Part shown: positions 48,561-61,400 of the stretch, piece by piece
Position numbering within the stretch: the first letter of the stretch is position 1
Layout: every line of letters starts with the position of its first letter
Origin: Choristoneura fumiferana
Lineage: Eukaryota; Arthropoda; Insecta; Lepidoptera; Tortricidae
DNA: 64,000 nucleotides
NCBI RefSeq assembly: GCF_025370935.1
Contig: NC_133472.1
Location: 31,891,787-31,955,786 of the forward strand
Reading direction: 5' to 3'
Made by a program: the position numbers and the translations under genes
The notes under the pieces: model-generated
The model's input: only the letters and a program-made list of their open reading frames with translations
The model's database searches: none
Told to the model about the DNA's origin: nothing

Positions 48561-49532
48561 CGATATTTTTTGACATTCATAAATGCTTTTCATAGCCTAA
48601 ACTGAATAAAGATATTTTGAATTCGACTTTGGAATCGGATTCGTGTTATCATCGGTTTATCCACCATTACCTACCTCTCATATTTCGTTTTGTAGAATTT
48701 TTTTACCGTACAACGGCAAAACCTACTAGACACTGGCAAAATTGTCCTCCAATGGACAGCCATATTTTTCTAAAAAATCTAATCTAATCTAATCTCGAGT
48801 TCGACTTTGACGTAAACATATACCAGAAAAGATGTAAACACATACATACATAGGTATTTGAATTAGATAGAGGACAGATGTGCATTAAATGCTGATTGCC
48901 TCGATGTTGTCGCTGTCACAAATAGGTAGCTCAAATTTACGTGTGTTAAAACGAAAACAATGACTACCTATCTAGCCAATATTCTTCCTAGATTGACTGG
49001 GCAGGTAGGTGCTAGGGTATGCATGAAAATACAAAGTAGAGTATTATAATAAGGTTCTTTTTAACTATCCCTAAATAGAATTAGGTACTTACCTAGCTAG
49101 CTAAGACAGACTACCCTGAAAAAAGGTACCTAATTAAAAATATATTAAATAAATACTTCGCTACTTAGATATCTACCTATTTACATAGGTATTTAGATAG
49201 TGAGGTAAATAAGAAACCCAGTATGAGTAAGCAACCGACAAAATACGATCTAAAGGAAACAAATTTATTAGAGATGAACCAATACAGATACAAAAGCCCA
49301 CTTGTCGGAATCCAAACAGAATCAGCGTTCGCCCTACTTCCAAAAATACTTCTGATTACTCGCCACAACGCGTCATTGACAGAGGTAGTCTGCGCAATAT
49401 CATTTAGAATGAATCTAAACGAGTTCTATCTTTAAGGAAGGCCCTGCTGGGAGCGCTGGGACTTCTATCTTTTGCGTGGATTGACATAGACATCAGCAGC
49501 TCTATTAGTATTGTCTGCTGTAGGCAATGTGC
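48561..49532. other. No supported gene; TAATC pentamer run at 48776-48796
   Basis: The run reads AATCTAATCTAATCTAATCT. The overlapping frames at 49177-49435 show no motif. Confidence 0.35.
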
Positions 49533-49692
49533 AACCCGTACCGCAACCGAGCAAACCTGCCCTACTGACACCGAATGAAATCAAAAACGATGACGGCAGC
49601 CGACTGCCGATCACTATTGAATACAAACTACACCACATATGTGACTCTGATCTAACACGACATGTCTGCTAGTTTGTTTCTTGCTAAATAAA
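49533..49692 (+). other. Possible terminal exon or retroelement remnant, unassigned
   Basis: After a splice-acceptor-like sequence (TTGTCTGCTGTAG) an open frame reads GNVQPVPQPSKPALLTPNEI, KNDDGSRLPITIEYK and on to a TAG at about 49671, followed by AATAAA about 15 nt later. This arrangement fits a 3' terminal exon of a plus-strand gene, but I recognise no family and found no upstream exon. It could equally be the 3' part of an old retroelement. Confidence 0.2.
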
Positions 49693-50225
49693 GCTGATTA
49701 CAACTTATCTTTGCGAAAAGAATGTCCTGTTTCTTAACCTACCTACTAGAATAATTCTGTTAAAACACTAATTTCACACTGCCAGGCGGCCAATTCCATG
49801 GCAGGATAGCGCGAAAAAACAATACGCGGCGCGACGTTGCCACATCGTGCAGCCGAGCGTACGAGCAGGTAGCCTCCACATTGCACACAGCATTATGTAG
49901 ATGTATGTATTATTATACAACACTTGTCTCTTTTGAATAAAGACAGTCATATATAATTTTCTCCCAGGCCTCATGTACCGAAAACATGCGTCACGGACAT
50001 TGAATAGTGACTAAAATGTAGTATCATGATTAGATTCCCATTGGTAAAAATGAGGAATATAAACTGATGCATGCTTTATAGTTTTATATAAAAGTTTATA
50101 TTAATAGAAATAGACAAAACCAAACATCCGGTTCGAACGAATGTTTTGGATTAAGTCGAGACCTAGAGCCGAAATGACTCTACATATTATTATATTTCAA
50201 AGCGTACTGAAATTCATGTACTCAC
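49693..50225. other. Intron or intergenic, no feature seen
   Basis: Downstream of the candidate exon at 50226-50406. A GC-richer patch at 49790-49875 has no identifiable exon. Confidence 0.35.
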
Positions 50226-50406
50226 CGGTGGAAGGATCTACGTACGCGACCTGAATGTCTATATCTAGATGTTCTGGCGGCTTGGCGTCTGTGGAACTCA
50301 TGATATCGTAGTCCACCGCCACTTCCGTCCCGAACTCGCTCTTCGGCTGACTCGTGGAGGCCGCCAGACTCTGCGTAACACTCATTTTCGGAGCGTCTTC
50401 GTGCAT
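50226..50406 (-). CDS. Probable first coding exon of an unidentified gene
   Basis: A minus-strand open stretch ends at a consensus donor: DPSTG is split after its first base by GTGAGTAC at 50225 downwards. Two in-frame ATGs exist, at 50406 (MHEDAPK) and 50385 (MSVTQSLAAST). The second has A at -3 (GAAAATGAG) and looks the better start, giving 53 residues plus one base. Visible protein: an N-terminal Ser/Thr/Ala-rich, probably disordered stretch, then an acidic part (EVAVDYDIMSSTDAK, PPEHLDIDIQVAYVDPSTG). No domain is recognisable. GC content is above the flanks. No later exon could be identified to the left, so either a long intron follows or the gene leaves recognisable sequence. The product is unknown; the coding status is an inference from the donor, frame and composition. 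Confidence 0.5.
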
Positions 50407-51989
50407 TATACACGAATGACACAACGTGGCGGCGAAATTATAACCAATTACTTAATATGTTTCACCCACTACGAAAAAGAAAGTATGTTATTTCAAAAAT
50501 CGCTTGTAAACGAAATGTAGGTCTCTGGGCCACTTCACTTACACTTCGGTATTCCGACATAACTTGATAGGTAGGATTCAATTGAGCTACCGTACTCATG
50601 ACTGACATTGAAATAAATCGGTAAAGGGCAGTAGGAAATTAACCTAATTCGAAATAAAAGTGTGTCACGACCAATAAATCAAAGACGAAGGCGTAGAAAA
50701 GGTAGAAAAGCAAAGCAATTTATCTTATTAAAACTGCTATGTTATCTGGTCGGCTATTAATAGTTAAAATAAACAATACTGTAGAATTAACTTTTTATTA
50801 AAGTGACCCCTAAATCTTAAAACAAACATATAATTCAGCTAAATGACTGGGTTTGCTCATGAATACGCTGCGTTGTGTAATAAATGACCGTTTCTATTGC
50901 ACAATCCTTTCACAAGGGCTCTGGATGTAGGTCAATCTTTATGAGTTCGATTGCAAAGTAATGCCTTATGTATTTATTTGTTTTTAAGTGAAAAGTATTT
51001 TTGTGAAACGAATAATTTAAAAAGGTAATAATACAGTAGTTTGGAAATACTAAATACATTTATTATAATAAAAGATTGATTTTGGTATACTGCATCCGGT
51101 TTAACGAGTGCCATCTACAGCTTGTTGAGGTTTTAAACTTGGTTTGGTCACGTACAAAAAGTTCGGACTTGTGTCACAAGAGGGCGCGTCGTGCCACTGT
51201 CTTCTTACTCATTATTTCATGTACTTATTCCCTATTTCGTTATTGTTTTACTTCGAAGACATGTCTAAAGGTATATTAGGTATTATATCTATAATGTATT
51301 CTATGGTAACTAGCCAGCGGCGGCTGGCAATTTGGCATTGATATGTTGATATATTATATTAGAAACTGTAAGTACTGATGATTTGGCAAGTAATGCCATC
51401 TAGTGGTCACAGAATGCAATTTATTCACACGTGCAATGTCGTGCAACAAAAATAATTATATTTGGAACAAACAAAGTAGGTTTCACTATAATAAATTCTA
51501 CCTTGCAAGGCATGTGAAATTAACAGTAAGAAAAGCTTAACCTATTTAAGTGTAATCTCAAAATTCTTGTAGGTAGGTATGTAGATACACCTACTGTAAA
51601 TACATTTCTGAGAAAGTCATCTTTTAGACTTCTTTTAAATTTTGCATATGTTAAATCATTAATTACCTGAATCTGGCAGTCTATTAAATATTTTTAACAC
51701 ATTTCATAACTATTTTTAGGAACAAGTGACAAATGTGACAACAAAACATGTAATTACGATATTGCAAAAGTAAGTACCTACAGGGTTTAAACATTAACTT
51801 TGGGCTGCCAAAACAAATAACTATACTGGAATACGAACAAACATCGTCCATTATAATAAAGAAAGACATGGCAGTGGAGGTATACCAATTTTTTTTAAAC
51901 AGGTCTACATCTACACGACTACCGAGGCGTACGTAGGTAAGTACCTACATTACATATAGCTCTGTGTTTCACGTGGTTTCACACTTTTC
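50407..51989. other. Upstream of the candidate exon; no further feature seen
   Basis: Should contain the 5' UTR and promoter if the exon at 50226-50406 is a first exon, but no core promoter motif is convincing. AT-rich. Confidence 0.35.
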
Positions 51990-52170
51990 AGGACGCGCCC
52001 CCCCCCCCCCTTGTGTTAAAAATTATTTGGTGACCCTCTGCTTACCTCGACTTACAGTTATTTGTATTATTTTACGTTGATAATACAAACAATGAATAAT
52101 CATAAAACAATAACGATGAGAGTATTTTAAGATACTGCGACCCCCAGATTGAAAAACACTGCTCTATTAC
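51990..52170 (+). repeat. Dispersed repeat F, copy 2
   Basis: Follows a C13-14 run at 51997-52010. CAGTTATTTGTATTATTTTA and AAGATACTGCGACCCCCAGA, then TTGAAAAACACTGC, collinear with 516-830 without the insertion. Confidence 0.7.
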
Positions 52171-52385
52171 ATTTGTTTGCATTAGGAATAAATTAAATAC
52201 ACTATCGACCTCTGAGGCACTGCCCCACAGTGAAATGCCGTACCTATCTTATATAAAATAGAATGAATTTAACCATAGTAGCCGCAATGGCTGCCTTCTG
52301 TCACCACACTACCTGAATAACCTTTGTGAACGCAGACGAAGCGATTTATTTTGTAGCAGATTTTGGACATGGTCATTCCAACGGC

Positions 52386-52584
52386 AGTACCCTTAGTGTA
52401 AGTTTTCGGTTACAAAATACGTCTCGATCGCGTTCAACTCGCGTTAAAATCTCAATTTGTATGGGAACACGAACAGCGACTCTAGCGGAACGATTGCGAT
52501 GTTCGTGTTTCCATACAAATTGAGATTTTAACGCGAACGCGATCGAGACGTATTTTGTAACCGAAAACTTACACTAAGGGTACT
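52386..52584. mobile_element. Foldback MITE H, copy 2 (complete)
   Basis: 199 bp with ends AGTACCCTTAGTGTAAG and its complement. Arms of about 85 bp include ACGTCTCGATCGCGTTC and AAAATCTCAATTTGTATGG. The left arm has 4-5 extra bases (AACTC). Confidence 0.9.
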
Positions 52585-53283
52585 GAACTTGTCTAAGATA
52601 ATACTCAAGAAGTTATGTATTTATTTCTGAGAGAGTACAGACCTACTATATAAGTTAGTAAAAAATTGTTAGTTCAGCATTGTTCTGCCAGCAACGGCGT
52701 AGAAATATTTTCAGTTTTATACCTCTAACATTACAATAAATAAAAAAATATATGTTCTCTACTTGGCGGAGATTTTCTTCGTTATATTTAACTTCAGTGG
52801 CATCAATATAGTTTTAGAATGGTTTAGGTACCTACTTTGAGATTATTCTCTTTCAACCACTCGTAAGTAAGGTTGCCATAAGCATGGACTTTATGGACAA
52901 ATTAAATGTCCTGATAAAAATCCTGACATTTATTGTAGATTTTGCATAGCTTTGGCGTTCCTAGATCGTAACTAGTTTTAAAACAAAAATGTACTGATAC
53001 TTCTTTAGCTGTAATTTATCCTATTCAAAATTGTTCTGAAATAAATATTATTCGTTTTGGTGACTATACCTAGTGCCACCCACGAAGAGGCGTGATTTTG
53101 ACAAAATTAGAGACATCAATGACATTGTAATAAGAACCACGGCAAGCGTTACCTATACTTGCTAATTACAATTATCATTTCATTCATTAAAACTATGTAA
53201 ACTTATAATAAATGTGAGTATCATGAAACATAGATTATTAAACATTTATTTTTTTAATAAAAGGGGTCATTCCTAAAAATCCT
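52585..53283. other. No gene seen; partial element with AAAATCCTGACA ends
   Basis: GGTTGCCATAAGCATGGACT at 52871, AAAAATCCTGACATTT at 52916 and AAAAATCCTGACACTTGCCA at 53276 look like pieces of one dispersed element. Not resolved further. Confidence 0.35.
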
Positions 53284-53625
53284 GACACTTGCCAAGTCCG
53301 ACCGCAACCCTGGTAAAGTGTTTGGAAGATCATTAATATAATAAATAATAAAGAGAAGCCAAAGTGGGCCCAAAATGCTACCACGCGGTACGCCATGTGT
53401 GTTTTAGATAAATGTTGATCTATATTTACTTAATAAAATTTTTGTTATCTGAGAAGTACTCTGGTATTTCAACGCACTGTTGCCTGTCTGAAAAATACGA
53501 CCTTATCCAGTCATGGGGTGTGGGCCCCGGATTCTGTAGCATAACATCTTTTCCTAGAGGCGGTCAATATGGTCATGACTTACAAGTCAAACGCCTTGCT
53601 CATGCCCATAAAAAGCGGCCAAGTG
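53284..53625 (-). pseudogene. LINE reverse transcriptase fragment (Jockey/CR1-like), decayed
   Basis: On the minus strand, motif blocks of non-LTR reverse transcriptase appear in order across frame changes: GMSKAFD near 53615, YFSDRQQCVEIPEYFS near 53470, and GVPRGSILGPLWLLF followed by IINDLP-like YYINDLPNTL near 53390-53310. These correspond to the D.SKAFD, W..SYL..R.Q.V and GVPQGS.LGP..F...IND motifs. The catalytic YADD part is absent and stops interrupt it, so it is inactive. Confidence 0.7.
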
Positions 53626-53660
53626 CGAGTCGGACTCGCCCATGAAGGGTTCCGTAGCAG
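53611..53660 (+). repeat. Dispersed repeat D, start fragment
   Basis: GCGGCCAAGTGCGAGTCGGA, CTCGCCC and GAAGGGTTCCGTAGC. Confidence 0.6.
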
Positions 53661-54064
53661 CAAGTAACATAGGTAATATAAAAGTTTACTTTACTATTTA
53701 TGACGTATTAAAAAAAAACTAATAAGGTCGGTTAAAAACATAAACACATTTGGAACAGCAAATAAATACTTCCAGTTCTTTAATACTCTTTTTAAGACCT
53801 TCAAAACTCAGCGACATAAGCATTAAATCAATGTTGGCCACCTCATGACGAACATGATTAACTGGAAGAAATCCCTTTAATTAAGGTATAAGTACGCCTT
53901 TTTGTTTCTCATCTCTTCATGTAGTACCTTATCTGTTTATTTCCTGTGTTTTTGGTATAGTAAAGTATTACACAGAGAACTGCGTAAAATTTCGATGACA
54001 ACCAGGTATCAAAGATGACAACACCGGAAGATTGAACCCTGAAAAGAAACCCTACCGTGTTTAT

Positions 54065-54980
54065 GCAAAAAAAATGGTCAAGTGCGAGTCGGACTCGTAG
54101 ATGAAGGGTTCCGTAAACAGTTCAGTAAAAGTTTTTCTTAAAATTCTTCTAATTTTTTTTTGCTGACTGTACTTTATACTCCTGGTTACCAAAGTACTCG
54201 ACAAGACGACAAAGGAGTCCAAACTCGATGCGGTCGTGTCGTTTATCAGTGTTCCTATGGTCAACCGCTAGCTTTATCATCAGATCAACTCCATGTTATA
54301 ATAATATTGCATTGTCATCGGATTCAACATGCGTTTAAAATTTCAGCTCAATCGGTTGAAGATATCCACTTCAAATTTGAGTTGAAAGATTCCACCCGAG
54401 CAAACATAGTTACATTACCTACACTGCAAATAATTATAATGCTTGTAATAAGTTTTTGTTAAAAAAATATTTTTTAATACAAGCTTTGAAATTTACCACG
54501 AGCTTTGCGGTGAAGGAAAACATCGTGAGGAAACCTGCGAAGCGATTCAATGGTGCGTGCGAAGTTCCCAATCCGCACTGGGCCCGCGTGGGAACTATGG
54601 CCCAAGCCCTCTTGTTCTGAGAGGAGGCCTGTGCCCAGCAGTGGGACGTATATAGGCTGGGATGACAAGCTTTTTTGGCGAATGTACTTTTTGTTGACTG
54701 TACTTGTATTGTCGTCTAAACTACATATCTGTACCAAATTTCAAGTCAGTACTATTAACTATTGAGGAGTTCCCTCCTGCAGAGACGATTCTGGCAGGAC
54801 CACCAAGATGTCACTACAAGGTTATTATATTGTCACCAAATTTACATAAGTATGCCAAATTTCAAGTGTCTAACTTTTACCGCTTCAGAGATAAGAGCCC
54901 TGTGACAGACGGACAGACAGACAGACAGCGGAGTCTCAGTAATAGGGTCCCGTTGGCACCCTTTGGGTACGGAACCCCAT
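54065..54980 (+). repeat. Dispersed repeat D, long copy with LINE insertion
   Basis: Starts AAAATGGTCAAGTGCGAGTC and ends GCACCCTTTGGGTACGGAAC. The interior is split by the LINE 3' end at 54497-54663 and contains degenerate coding-like sequence (54160-54462) with no recognised motif. Confidence 0.75.
54497..54663 (+). mobile_element. LINE (RTE-like) 3' end inserted in repeat D
   Basis: CACGAGCTTTGCGGTGAAGG, AAAACATCGTGAGGAAACCT, and the terminal CCAGCAGTGGGACGTATATA GGCTGG, a very common lepidopteran LINE end. Relative at 21358-21493. Confidence 0.8.
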
Positions 54981-55072
54981 AAATCTGATCACTATTTGCT
55001 GCAGTGACAGGTTATTACTAGATGCTATATCAAAAATGGTAATTTCAAAACACAGAATATTAGAAATAAAAG

Positions 55073-55078
55073 TTTATT
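55073..55078 (-). terminator. Polyadenylation signal AATAAA of the ACADM gene
   Basis: AATAAA on the minus strand about 100 nt downstream of the ACADM stop codon. It implies a 3' UTR of roughly 120-130 nt. No competing signal is visible between it and the stop. Confidence 0.7.
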
Positions 55079-55179
55079 AGTACAGAAATACATATTCAGC
55101 CGCCATTATATACAAACCACTGATTAACAACAATATATTTTCCTATAAAACATTTCGAGTACCCACAATTTGAAAGTTT

Positions 55180-55412
55180 TTAGTTCTGCTGCTTGGCGGC
55201 GGTCAGGATCTCCCTGGAGATGATCAATCGTTGGATTTGGGATGTACCCTCGTATATCTGGTAGATCTTAGCATCGCGCATGAGTTTCTCGACGGGGTAT
55301 TCGGTATTGAAGCCGTTGCCGCCGAAGATCTGAACGGCATCAGAAGCGGATTTGTTGGCAACTTCAGAAGCGTGACATTTGGCGACCGAGGCGATCACGG
55401 TATTTTTGAAAC
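55180..55412 (-). CDS. ACADM: ACADM terminal coding exon (catalytic glutamate)
   Basis: Last coding exon. The acceptor (TTCCAG) is just above 55412 and the TAA stop is at 55180-55182. It supplies 2 nt to a split Gly codon and then 76 residues. It begins FKNTVIAS, contains DAVQIFGGNGFNTEYP, and carries the catalytic base: Glu of YEGTSQIQ is encoded at 55249-55251 (GAG), matching Glu376 of mature human MCAD. The GGNGFNTEYP segment is known to contact FAD and the dimer interface in this family. The C-terminal tail (LTAAKQQN) is family-typical in length but differs from vertebrate sequence. It follows the 190 nt exon after an intron of about 370 bp. Confidence 0.97.
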
Positions 55413-58400
55413 CTGGAATTAGCAACCGACAAAATAGTAAATATACGTTACGCTGATCTCGTCAACTACTCTAAATATTTGAACGAAAATATGTCCATCC
55501 TATCGATTTTTTTTTAAATATTTATTGTGATGGGGATGCCATGTCTTGCCATATTGCTCAGTTACCTAATATCTTTCCTGCTTGGCTCTTACATTTTCTA
55601 CTGCCATATTAAACACTGACGTTAAGTGGGATTCCTGTTCCCTTTATACAGATTTGCATGTGGTTATGCGATTTAAACTCGGGACCTAGAAAGCTTGTAC
55701 AGATATTAAAATAACGATTCTGTAACGGGCCCGAATATTTCTTACATTAATTTACATTTTACTGTTCTTAAAGAAACACTTCTTACCGTGGTCAACGAGC
55801 CAAGCCGCCTTCTGCCACGAGAGGCGCGAAGTTTCCACGCCCATAGCCATGTCAGCAAGCATAAAAGCCACCGCCTGGTGGGAGGCGATGGGTACGCCGA
55901 AGGTCTTGCGCTCCAGAGAGTACTTTGTTGCCTCGTACAGAGCGCGGTTGGCCAGCCCTGTGGCACCCGCTGCGACCTGTTGTAGACATTTGTTGGAAAG
56001 TTAAGTAATATTTAAGCACTCAATTTATTTATAATACAGCCACCTGCCATTATGCTGCAAAAATATCTAACACGTGCCTACTGGCCATAGAAATAGAGTA
56101 TGAATAATGAAAAAGTATTTATTTGACATTATTTTTACATAGTTTTTTTGCACATAGCCCTGCAAAACTGTTTACACAGTAGTAGTAGTAGTAGTAGTGT
56201 TTACGCCGTGTTTGTTTGTTTTTATCAGGATATTTATGCACAATTTTGCTCTGACAGATACTGTGCTGGTGACTGTAGGCATATCGACCACAAATCTATT
56301 CAAAAATTCGACCTTGTTACCTTTACAATATGTTACAATATCAATCGAATTTGTTAAAATAATCTTCCATATAAAGATGGTCAAAGAAGAGGTATACACA
56401 TACACTTTATTTTTCAAATTTAGTTCTATGAAATATAAAAAATATTTTTTATTGAAATATTGTATTTAGAGTCGGCAAATAAATATGGAAAATAAAGTCA
56501 GACAAATGTCCATCTCTAGCAGCATGGCAGATTCTGCCCTTTTCATTGTTTTTCATAACATTTTCACACATTTCGTGTGTTATTTAAGTTATTCTGTCTC
56601 GGATATTTTGTTGAAGATTCATTGGCCTGTTAGCATAGCCACATCCCTTCAGATAACCCCACAGAAAAAAGTCAGGAGCTGTTGGGATCTTGAGGGCCAA
56701 TCAAAGTTACCGTTTTTCGAAATTAATAGTCACGAAAACGTTCTTTTCAATCTCTTTTTACCCTCGTCTTATACCGTGTAAAAAAAATGGTGAAAACGAT
56801 TGTGATTCCTAGTGCGTGAGACAATGAGACCTCAGGGTTAACTACGTAATTTCGAGTTAACTGCTTATCTAGGGTTAAGTAGTATCAAAATGTATGGGAC
56901 TCTCACCCCCAATCCAGAGTTAAAGATGTTTTTTTTTAACCCTAGACAATGCAAGCGGCCCTTAGAAATTATGTGATCATCTATAGGATTCCAACTTTAT
57001 TTACCGGAGGCCTAGTTTTGTCGAAGGCACCCATAGCGATTTTGAAGCCAGCTCCCTCGCCTATTAGCACGTTCTCTTTAGGAATACGGACGTCCTCAAA
57101 TGTGATGCCGCGGGTGTCTGATGCGCGCTGGCCCATGTTTTGCTCCTGGATACAAAAACGAAACAGTTAATTACAATAATAAATGAAAACAAAAGATAAT
57201 TACAATAATTCGCAAATGCCGAATCGATAACGGAACCTTTGAGGAATCAAAACATGTTTTTAATTGAGTCTGCAATAGCTTCAAGTGTTTTGGCGAGAAA
57301 TACCCGAAGCTAATGCTTATTTTGTTAGTCATTTTGTCAGTTGGCTGAGTATTGGTTGAATTAAATGGAATTGCTGGCAATTGCCTACTTCCTATTATTA
57401 TATTGTATGGTTTGCACCTTGCGGCCGGGAGTGACTCCGGGCCAGTCTCGCTCGACGATAAATCCAGTGAACGCTTTGCTGGCCGGGCACTTAGGATCAG
57501 GGTTGGTGCGTGCCAGGACGAAATACCTAAAATATAATGTAAAACATGATGTTAAACACAGTCTAGCGTCCTTTTTCACGTCATCCCAACGTTCACAATG
57601 AACGTGGATGTTGTGAGAACGGAGAGTAATTCCTGAGAACTAACTGGCTGAACACATAAACTTTTATATTGGTATCTTATTTTCGTTTTAAGTTCAGTGA
57701 TGGATTTCGTGATACCAGTTGGCGACGCCTCCGTTGGTTATCCACATCTTCTGCCCGTTCAGGATCCACTCGTCGCCCTTTTTCTCGGCTCTAGTCTTGA
57801 TGCCGGCCACATCGGAACCAGCGCCAGGCTCGGTCACACCATACGCCTAAAATATACGTAAAATACTGTCAAAATTAATGAACTTATTAGTCACATCAAT
57901 GGAACACTGCAGTTCATAATAAATGCATGTTAGTTGAGAGCCAAAATTGACAAATTACACTAGCTAGGGCTACGAATAATACTCAGCTAGGGTAAGAGAG
58001 TAGTGAAATCATCATAACAATCTACCAGTATTATACGTGTAGGTTTTTCAAACTGATTTCATTTAAGCTAGGTTATATTTAAGAATAAGAATAATTTATT
58101 CGCTATTCGCTAATTATGTGTTATTTTAAGTATTCTACATAGTGCAACAAATGTATGCCAGGTTTACTACAAGTTTCAAAATAAATGTGTCTAATCTTAA
58201 CTTACTGCTACAAGCGGCTCGTCGATCAGTCTACCCAAATATTTTTTCTGTTGCTCCTTGGTTCCCGCGATAATAACTGGTGTTTGCTGAAATACCCCAG
58301 AAGTACCATTTTATTGCGTGCCAAAGATTAAAAATATATTAAGTATATTCAATCACCAAAGCAAAGCTTTTTACACAGAAAACAATCAAAGGCTAAAGCG

Positions 58401-61400
58401 GTGATAGGTACATATAGTGCGAAATGGAAATGAGGGCATGTTTGCATGATGCGTCTTCATGGAGCGATGTTTCCTATTTATCTATATCTATCGCCATCTT
58501 TGCCTATTTGTACATCGTCTTAATGTTTGTCACTCGTTTATGTGTCCTAAAACGCTTTATTTTAGCCCTGAAAACCAGATTAATTTTCGATTTCCAGTAA
58601 AATTAGATTTTTAGTTGCTTTAAAACAAATAAATAGTTAGTTGATTGAGTTGGCGAACAAATCGTCATAAGTCGCTATTTGTTCGCCAACTCGATCAACT
58701 AACTTACGAGGCGCGCCTCGCTCGCCGCTCTCGCCCTTCAACCTAACCTGACCGGGTTGGATCCGCTCCGACTACATCGATCTCGCTCGCTGCGCTCGCT
58801 CGATCCGCGGCGAACTCTATGAGAGAATTGTGTTCTGACAATTCATAAAAAGACGTCAGTTGATTGGTGGTGTCAACATTCCTATTCTGCAGTTATGCGA
58901 TTTTTACTGGAAAATATTCCGAAGTTTTAATAGTTTGTTTAGGGGTAACCTGGGAAGACTATACCCAATTTTAAACGAGGACCCTGTCTGTATTAACTTT
59001 AGGAATAAGATTTCTCACTTTTTAAGTTTTACACTTTTATCTCTCGGACTAAACACATTGCATGAAACAAATGAAGAGCATTCATTTACCTAACCAAAAC
59101 TTAGCCGGTGAACCAGATTTGCAGGCCCAATATTATACCCCTTCACAACATGTTAAGGTTCCATTAACTTCGAATTACTTTTCAGCTATCTTCAACATTT
59201 TTGACATATCAATGAACAACTTAGGAAATGGTTAATTTCTATAGGAAAAATAAGAAACCTAGATGGACTACAAATGATCAACTATTTCTACAAGGTAATG
59301 CATCGTTTCTCAATAGGGAGTCCCGAAACGACCCATGTGGGAAGTCACATAAAGTTTAAAAACAGAATATCTGAAAAAAAAAAAAACAAGAAACCTTGTC
59401 TGCAAGGGTTTTTTGCGACGGGTGTAACAAAGTGACCAGAACCCGAAAGGTGGTCTGATTTTTATATTTAGGAGTTCTCGTCCCCAAGAGTTGAGAAACG
59501 ACATTCAAACTAACGTAACTAACAGGCAGTGTCGTTTACAGCCCGCGGCACGTAAGTGTAGCGCTGACCGTTAATGCGCGCACCGGGCGGAGTCGGCAAG
59601 CGTAAGCGCTGACTATAAATAGCATGCGCGACTGTCACATGCGTAGCAATTAACGGTTAGCGCTACTCTTACGTACCGCGGGCTGAACATGGTTAGGTAT
59701 GCACCGTTGATATAAGCTTGGTGTTGAAGTGCTGGTAAGTATATCAAGTGCTTTCGTAATTAATCACAAGCTTCTTTGCTTCTAGGATCTTGAGAGCTTC
59801 ACAATTCCTTTAATGTAAGAATATATTAAGTTTGATTTCTAATAAACACACAACTACGTAAACATTAATGCTATCAACATCAAGTTTAGACAAATATTTT
59901 TGACCATTTAGGGTCGTGTCTAGTTTTGCAAAAAGGTACTGTTCGGCAAAATAAAGTACTCAGATTGAAATATTCGCCAAACTACTTCAGATTGCTTTGA
60001 ACTGTGAATAAATTTATGCACGCATGTATAACGCTCAAGTTCTAAACATTTTCATTTAGACCTCCACATGCTGCTAGTTAATTGGAGTTAGTAACAAATT
60101 CAAGTCATTCTATCAAGAGTGGCACTCACGCCTAGCCCGCTGGCTTCCATTGCGGTCATGATACCCGTACAACCATAAGCCAATTCCTCAGCAACAAGGC
60201 AGCCTTCAAAAACACCCATGTCCATACCACCTATGACAAACAAAAGGTGAAACAATAAACCGATGAACCCACAAACAAATAATGAAGTTAACACTCTTTT
60301 TTTTCTTTAGTGATATTAAGCACGTGATAATATCATATTGTGCGATGCCCGGTTTCAACATGTCCAGACAAGACAACTCAGTGTTGTTGGCGTTCGCTAG
60401 CTCTAGTTAACTTTTGCAATTAGTAAATAGACATAATAATAATTTATTAACCTCTCTTTATTTTTACTATATTATGTAGGCAACGCCTGAAGCCCGACTT
60501 AATAATTGACCAATATTCAAATAATTAAAGATAGGTTAACTGTTTTTAAATAAATTGTGATATAGCAATGTCACTTAATACATTCATATAAGCACTTGGA
60601 TGTTTATAAATAACAAAGTTCATGTTTTTTCACCACACTCGCTCGTGAACAGTGTCGTAACATACAGGCTACCTTGCTTGCAACCCCCCCAAATAAAGCC
60701 CTCGACCTTAATGTGCTTCTCATGAAACCCGTGTGCGGTAAATGAGGCGCGTACACTAATTTTCTTGTCATGAAGCCCAAGGTCCGTAAATGAGTTTTCT
60801 CAAAAATGACATGAAATATTGACATTGTGTCACAAATAATAGGCCAAGAGCGCAGTCAGCGGTATCGGCATTTTTTTTTAAATATTAGTTTGTCTTTTAA
60901 ATATATACAATTTTACTCGCAAATGTAATGAACAAGCCTAACTTACGAGTTCATTCATATTTTAGTATCAACATTATAAGAAAAGCATTTTTTCCTCAAA
61001 ATCACCAATGATAAAGAAGATGTCGATGAAGCCTCCTTTGAATTTAGAGGTGTTCGATACTTCACCTAATGAAAGCTCATCGGGACTATAGAAAACCATG
61101 TAAGAAACCCGGGGAGTGTGCATGTAAAAACCCATGGAATATGATGTGTTTGTACGAGAAGACAACACTAATGGTACCAGACAAGACAAGACAAGAGCCT
61201 CGAGGTTTTCGAAGGTTTTAACTCCGGTTAAAACCACGTCCACTGCGCTATAAGAGGCAAATCTATGCCATAAAATTGATACCTGTATGTATCAGACCCG
61301 TTTACTACAAAAGTTACAATAATGCTAATTCAACAAAATTGTCACATCCTTACTAATATTTAGACAGCAACTCTGTCTGTTACCTCTTCACGCTTTAATC

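Noticed and set aside
56949..57170. Plus-strand 73 aa frame
   Set aside because: It is the antisense shadow of the 141 nt ACADM exon at 57005-57145.
60974..61243. A fourth alternative ACADM exon in the 89 aa minus frame
   Set aside because: No GVFE or GC.G motif, no GTGAGT donor after a Gly codon, and no matching phase; it is intron sequence.
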